Source: Lasiodiplodia sp. COLG20
Lineage: Eukaryota > Ascomycota > Dothideomycetes > Botryosphaeriales > Botryosphaeriaceae
Direction: 5' to 3'
Assembly: GCA_009801085.1 (NCBI GenBank)
Contig: VNWV01000001.1
Coordinates: 2,852,001-2,916,000, forward strand
DNA length: 64,000 bases
Shown here: in pieces, positions 59,383 to 64,000 of the stretch
Layout of the letters: each line of letters starts with the position of its first letter
Numbering within the stretch: the stretch's first letter is position 1
Made by a program: the position numbers and the translations under genes
The notes under the pieces: generated by a model
The model's input: the letters and a program-made list of their open reading frames with translations, nothing else
Told to the model about the DNA's origin: nothing
The model's database searches: none

Positions 59383-61023
59383 TCATCTCCGCCTGCGCGA
59401 GCCCTCAAGAAACCTATCCAGGCGGCTGCGGTCCTTGACCTGGATGTAGTACTTGCCTCCCTCATCTGTCCAGCTCACCGAACCGCTGAAGTACTCCTTC
59501 TCCACGCAGCTAAAGAGGTTGACGCGATCGTTGACGTTGTGGCTCTTGATTTCGTGGTCCGGGTCGACAAACGGCTTCAAGCTCACAATTTTCGCGCCCT
59601 CCTTCAAATCCAGGAACTTGTCCAGCAGCGCGCCGTTCAACTGCGGCGAGAAAGCTTTGTTGTTGACGACGATGACGTCGGCGCGATTGAGTACGCGGCC
59701 GACTTCTTGGTTCTCCAAGAAGTCGTCAGCAATAACGTTGATCTTGCCGAGCGAGATGCCCCACAAGCGAGCGCGCTGCATGATCTCCTTCTTCTGCAGG
59801 CTCGCACAGAACGACGGGTTCGGCATGCTCTCCACGCCCCAACTTTCACAGCCGACCTCAAGCGCGGCTTGCAGAACAACGTTGCCCACGCCCGATCCTA
59901 GGTCCACGAATATCTGGTCGCTCTTGAGCTTCGTCTCCTGGAATATGCGGTGCACGAAGCGTGGGAGCAGTTCGCCGTAGACGTTGTTCGAGCCGGCTTC
60001 GTAGCGGCGGAGCGAGTTGACGCGGGGCGACACGGTGCGGGAGTATGTCTGCGAGAGGATGTATTCGGTGAGCGGCAGTGGCATGGATTGCATTTCGTCG
60101 AGTGCCTGGTAGATCTTCCCCGACGCTACGGCATCGCTGATCATCTTGTTGAATTCCTGCAGTACATCTTTGAAAGCCGAGACAGACTGCTGTTGTACCG
60201 CGCGCTTGAGCCGGCGGGGGAAGCCTGTGCCCTCATCGATCAATGTTTCTGCATCGTCGGGAAAATAGTGCTTGCAGATTGTTTCGACGCTCTGGACGAT
60301 GTCTTCGAGGGGTTTGTAGCCGTCGCTCTCACGGGGATACACTAGCGAGAACCTGCATGGCAGAGGAAAAAAAGTCAGCGTTGAGTCGCGTGAGGTAGCA
60401 AGCGAAATCACATCGACTCACCTTTCAGGCTGCGACTTGCTGGGGTACTGCAGCCCCACGACCGGCACCTCGCTGAGACCTTCGAATGCGGGCTTGAAGT
60501 CCTTGGTCGCATGGTAGCCTACGACGTTATCGTCCTTCCAGTGGTCGGTCTTCACCAAGTCGTAGCCGTGCAGGATCCTCAGCTTGACGGGTCCTTCCTC
60601 GCCATCGGCACGCCTCAGCGGCGCAGCGCGTATCTTCCGTTGCAGGTCGGGCTCGAGCGAGTGGCTGGCGCGTATGCGCTTGCGCGGGGTGAGCTCGCGG
60701 TCGAGGCTGTCCTCGCCGTCACTGCCCTCAGAGTCAGACGACAGCGGGGTGGCGGGCGTCGGGGCCTTGCGTTTGGTCAGGCTGCGTTTGACGGTCGGCA
60801 CGGCGGGCGCAGAGGCATGCCTCCTGCCGGCGACGGCTGCGACGGACGACGAGAGTGCTCCATTCAGACGGCTGCTGCTGGCGGGGGCTCTGCTGGCGGG
60901 CGTGGGTAGTTTCGGGCGCGGGCGCGGCGTGGCGGGCGACGGCGATTGGGTGGGCGTGTTCGTGCGGCGGACGAGCACAGTCTGGGTGCGGATGACGGGC
61001 TTCTTTTTGAAATCGATGTTCAT
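59383..61023 (-). CDS. DOT1: Histone H3-K79 methyltransferase Dot1
   Basis: Nuclear SAM-dependent, non-SET methyltransferase that methylates H3K79 on nucleosomes and affects silencing and the DNA-damage checkpoint. Exons 61023-60422 and 60352-59383 give 523 aa; AG|GTGAGT and TGCAG|G join in phase at PERFSLVYP. The N-terminal ~150 residues are basic, Ser/Pro/Thr-rich and likely disordered (nucleosome contact). The catalytic domain shows YGELLPRFVHRIF (D1 loop), then motif I VDLGSGVGNVVLQAALEVGC near 350, then WGVESMPNPSFCA. The DDFLENQEV segment and VIVVNNKAFSPQLN (the NN-x-F catalytic motif) follow. All catalytic motifs look intact. The C-terminus ends in basic RRRR. The start is the ATG of MNIDFKKKPV. 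Confidence 0.95.
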
Positions 61024-62138
61024 GGCGGCGGCTAGTGCAGGCGGGCAAAAGAGTGTGGGCAGCTACCGGCGGAGGGTGACAGGGACGCTATGCAAAGAGC
61101 GGGTATCATACGTCAGGCTGGAGCATGTGGCAGGCTGCGGGCTTGGAGGAGGGTGTTGAGTAAGAAAACATGAAAGAAGGTTGCTGGCTAGAGAGATTAT
61201 GCGCGTCAGTCTCGTGCGATCGCCACCAGGGGAGCACAAACAGACCCGCCTGCCGCTTGGCCAAACTCGGCCCGTCTTCTGCAGCCCTGCGAAAAGACCA
61301 CGCTTAAACGCGATGCGCGCCGCGGCCATGGTCCCTGGATTTGCGCCGCCGCGCTGGGAGCCGCATGGAGACATCGTAGCATGCTCCAAGCCAACCCGCC
61401 ACCTGCTCCCACTCGTCCGCGGCTCGTTGCCGCCAGAGCCGGCGCGCCCGCCCGGCGCTGGCCAGAAGACGCCCCGACTGCTCGGAGCAACATCGTGCTC
61501 CATGCGTCACTACCTAATTCCAACGTTGCACTTCGTCGCCTGCAAGCTTTTGTATTAAACGCGCTGGGCATTTCATCTATCAAAAAGTTGTGCTACATCA
61601 CCACGCCTCCCTGGCCTCTGAAAACACCGAGCGTCCAACACCAAGGAGCGCTCGAACGCCACCATGCTGGACGACAAGATCATTCCAGAAACCTCCCATT
61701 CAGCTAAGCAAAAAAAAACTTTTATGATCCGAAGAGCGACAAAGAAAACGGGAAAGAGTTGTGGTATGTGCGCAAAGGAAAGGTGTCAGGGCTGCATGCA
61801 TCGAGAGTCTAGCGTGAGGGGGGATTGAGGAGCGGAGTAAAGAAAAAGGAAGGACCAGACCGTCTTTTCTCGTTCTCGGAAGGTCGCAGATGTCGAAGTT
61901 CACGTCTGAGAGACATGCCCCAAGTCACCAGCATGTGCGAGCAGTCGGTAGGCCAGTTGCATTTTTGCGAAATAGCAGACATGCTCCCGATACGCCTTGA
62001 CAATGAACACCACAGCTCGAAGAAAAACCAGGCACACCAAAAGCATCGTTCGTCCACCGTGGGAATTCGACTCCTCGATGCGTCGGAGAATGGGGTATTG
62101 AGGCGTCAAGGCGTGGCAGAAGAAAGGCAAGTCATCGC
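61024..62138. other. Intergenic between the DOT1 start and eIF4B stop
   Basis: About 1.1 kb. It should hold the DOT1 promoter and the 3' flank of the eIF4B gene. Overlapping ORFs at 61063-61583 on both strands are Arg/Ala/Pro-biased and show no domain. Confidence 0.4.
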
Positions 62139-63924
62139 TCACGAGGCGATGGCCCGAGAACCACCCCTGCGGTTGTTCTTGGCCTTGGACGGCACCGTGC
62201 TCCAGCCATCATCCTCCAGATCTTGGGAGGTCGATGCTGCCTCTGCAGCAGGAGCAGATTCCTTGCGCCTCCAAGACTGCTCCGCCGGCTTCGCTTCGCG
62301 AACGACTTCCTTCGGCTTGACGGCCTTATCGTCGACAATCGTTCCGTTTGCGTTCTCGTCGGTGGCGGTCTCAGCGCTCTCGTCCACTTGTCCCAGGACC
62401 TCAAAGTTCGAGCCCGGCGGAGGGGAGCCAGCGCCATTCTCATTCTCGCCCTCCTTCTCAGCCTTAGTAGCTGCCTCCTTGGCACGCTTTTCCTCCCGGG
62501 CCTTGTCGTCGGCTTCCTTCTTCTGGCGCAGGGCAAGCTGTCTCTTCTCCTCAATTTCCCTCTCCTTTGCCGCCGTGTCAATTGGGCGCGCGGCGCCGAA
62601 CGGGCTGGACTTGGCATCACCACCAGCGCCGGACGAGCTCGGTGCTGCCGGAGTTTCCGAGACGGTACGCTTCTGGAGGTTCAGACGAGGGCGGCCACCG
62701 GCAGGAGCGGCAGGCTTAGCAACAGGGGAAGAGGGCGAGCTGGCATCAGGGGTGCCAGTTGGGGACCTGAGCGTCTCGACAGGTCGCATCCTGTCACGCC
62801 ACGAGTTGTCGAGCTCGGGCGCAGTGGGCTCTCTCGGGGGGCGGGTTTCAGAGAACTCGCGGCGAGGCGGGCGGGAGTCTTCAGAACGGCCTTCACCCCA
62901 GGAAGGAGACGTCTTGCGAGGCTCGCGGGGAGGAGGGTTGACCGGAGACAAAGGTCCCTTACGCTCCCAGGAGCCGAAGTCCCTCGTCGTGCGTCCGCCA
63001 CGGTCGCTGCCCGCATCAGATGCACCAGAGTCGAAGCTGCGGTAGCCGCCACCACCGCCACCACGGGAGCGCTCGCCGGCAAGAGGGGGAAGAGGGCCCT
63101 TGCGGGTCCAGTCGTCGAACACACGCGTCTCCATGCGCTCCTTGGCTATACATTTCCACACAAGTCAATGATCCATTCCCTTCTGCGAGAGTGTTGACAG
63201 AAGATACTTACGCGGCTCAGCAACGCTCACGCGGATGTTCCTGCCTTGGAACTGGGTTCCACTAAGGGCGAGGGCCTTCTTGAGACCGTCCAGAGTGCCA
63301 AACTCGACATATCCAAAACCCTTCGGCTTGCGGTCCAGCTTATCCTCGACAATGCGCACGCTGGTGACGTCACAATCCATGAAGAAATCATGGATGTCAC
63401 CTTCAGTTGCGTCGAAGGAGAGGTTGCCCAGATGGGCAGTATACGGGGGCTTGGTGGGAAGAGGAAGTTCCTCGCGGGTCGCGTAGCCGCCACGGTCAGG
63501 GCCACGTTCTGTTGGGGACAAGTCAGCGCGTGCTTCTAACAACGCGAGAGTACTTCCATACCAAAGCCGCCACCGAAGCTACCACCCGAGGGGCCAAAGG
63601 AAGGCCTGCTGCCACCATAACCAGCGCTGGGACCTATATATGATGTCAGAGGGACAACTGCGGGGTCGGGTGAAGTGAGAAAAGTTGCGCGGGAGACGAA
63701 CCACCTGCTTCGTGTCAGTGTTGCTTTCATAGTCGCAAGGGTGCAGAGGTTACATACCGGAAACGGGGAGGTCCTCCATCTCATCGGCCCAGGAGCCCAG
63801 CGCTGTGCCGTCGTTAGCTCAATTCAGGTGGACAGAGCGCCTCAACGTGGGTGGCGCAGTGGGTGCGTACACTGATCGCCCAAGAAGTCCCCAAGGGACA
63901 TCTTCTGGGCTTGCTTTTTCGGAG
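62139..63924 (-). CDS. TIF3: eIF4B-like translation initiation factor (5' end outside window)
   Basis: RRM protein that helps eIF4A/eIF4F unwind mRNA 5' leaders. Exons visible on the minus strand: 63924-63871, 63802-63758, 63633-63562, 63508-63212 and 63145-62139, all in phase. The first visible exon reads (A)PKKQAQKMSLGDFLGDQ and joins to SLGSWADEMEDLPVSG, the conserved fungal eIF4B N-terminus. By phase, only about four coding bases (ATG plus one) lie beyond the window; 63925-64000 appears to be intron. The RRM covers ~75-155: RNP2-like AHLGNL, RNP1 KGFGYVEF. Downstream are RGG/YGG-rich stretches, repeated RKGPL-P motifs (FDDWTRKGPL, GSWERKGPL) and a Lys/Glu-rich helical region. The C-terminus has SWRRKES and DDGWSTVPSKAKNNRRG. 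Confidence 0.9.
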
Positions 63925-64000
63925 CTGGACTTCATGTCAGCGCTTGCTGCTGCGGGGACGGTGAGCGCAAAGTTGCCGCTGTTGCGCGAGGCCAGTGGCC

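Overview
This window reads as nuclear DNA of a filamentous ascomycete (Pezizomycotina, probably Dothideomycetes; the class is a guess). The evidence is short GT-AG introns, mostly 50-60 nt with CTGAC/CTAAC-like branch sites, GC-rich coding sequence, closely packed genes on both strands, and a fungal gene set (Ste50, a LaeA-type methyltransferase, DUF6536 proteins, UreD, Dot1, Psc3, Tfc3). There is no operon, CRISPR array, complete transposon or secondary-metabolite cluster.

Layout. 0.3-13 kb: a gamma-glutamylcyclotransferase-like gene (-), CDC48 (+), a small unknown gene (-), STE50 (+) and a DUF7730-like gene (+). 13-15.5 kb: a proline-tRNA relic and a Dal5-type MFS transporter (-). 15.5-23.7 kb: a visibly AT-richer accessory block with a broken membrane-protein pseudogene (+), a secreted GDSL esterase (-) and an AT-rich DUF6536 gene (-) whose 5' end looks damaged. 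23.7-26.1 kb: a GC-rich DUF6536 paralogue (+), head-to-head with the previous one. 27-45 kb: conserved housekeeping genes: TFC3 (-), a CCDC137-like gene (-), an AIM6-like gene (+), ureD (-) and the cohesin subunit PSC3 (+). 45.6-50.2 kb: a LaeA-like methyltransferase (-) and a sugar transporter (-). 50.2-54.8 kb has no gene I can support. 54.8-58.2 kb: two unrecognised genes (-), one with an intron whose splicing would break the frame, the other a repeat-rich protein with three FTF motifs. 59.4-64 kb: DOT1 (-) and eIF4B (-, missing only its first few coding bases).

Functionally the conserved genes cover protein quality control (Cdc48), MAPK signalling (Ste50), Pol III transcription (Tfc3), urease maturation (UreD), cohesion (Psc3), H3K79 methylation (Dot1) and translation initiation (eIF4B). 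They are not a pathway. The part most worth a second look is the 15.5-26 kb block: decaying and intact membrane-protein genes, non-standard GC-AG splicing, a hidden catalytic exon in the GDSL gene, and adjacent paralogues of contrasting composition. Exon coordinates below come from reading splice sites and phases by eye. Family names rest on recognised motifs, not on searches.
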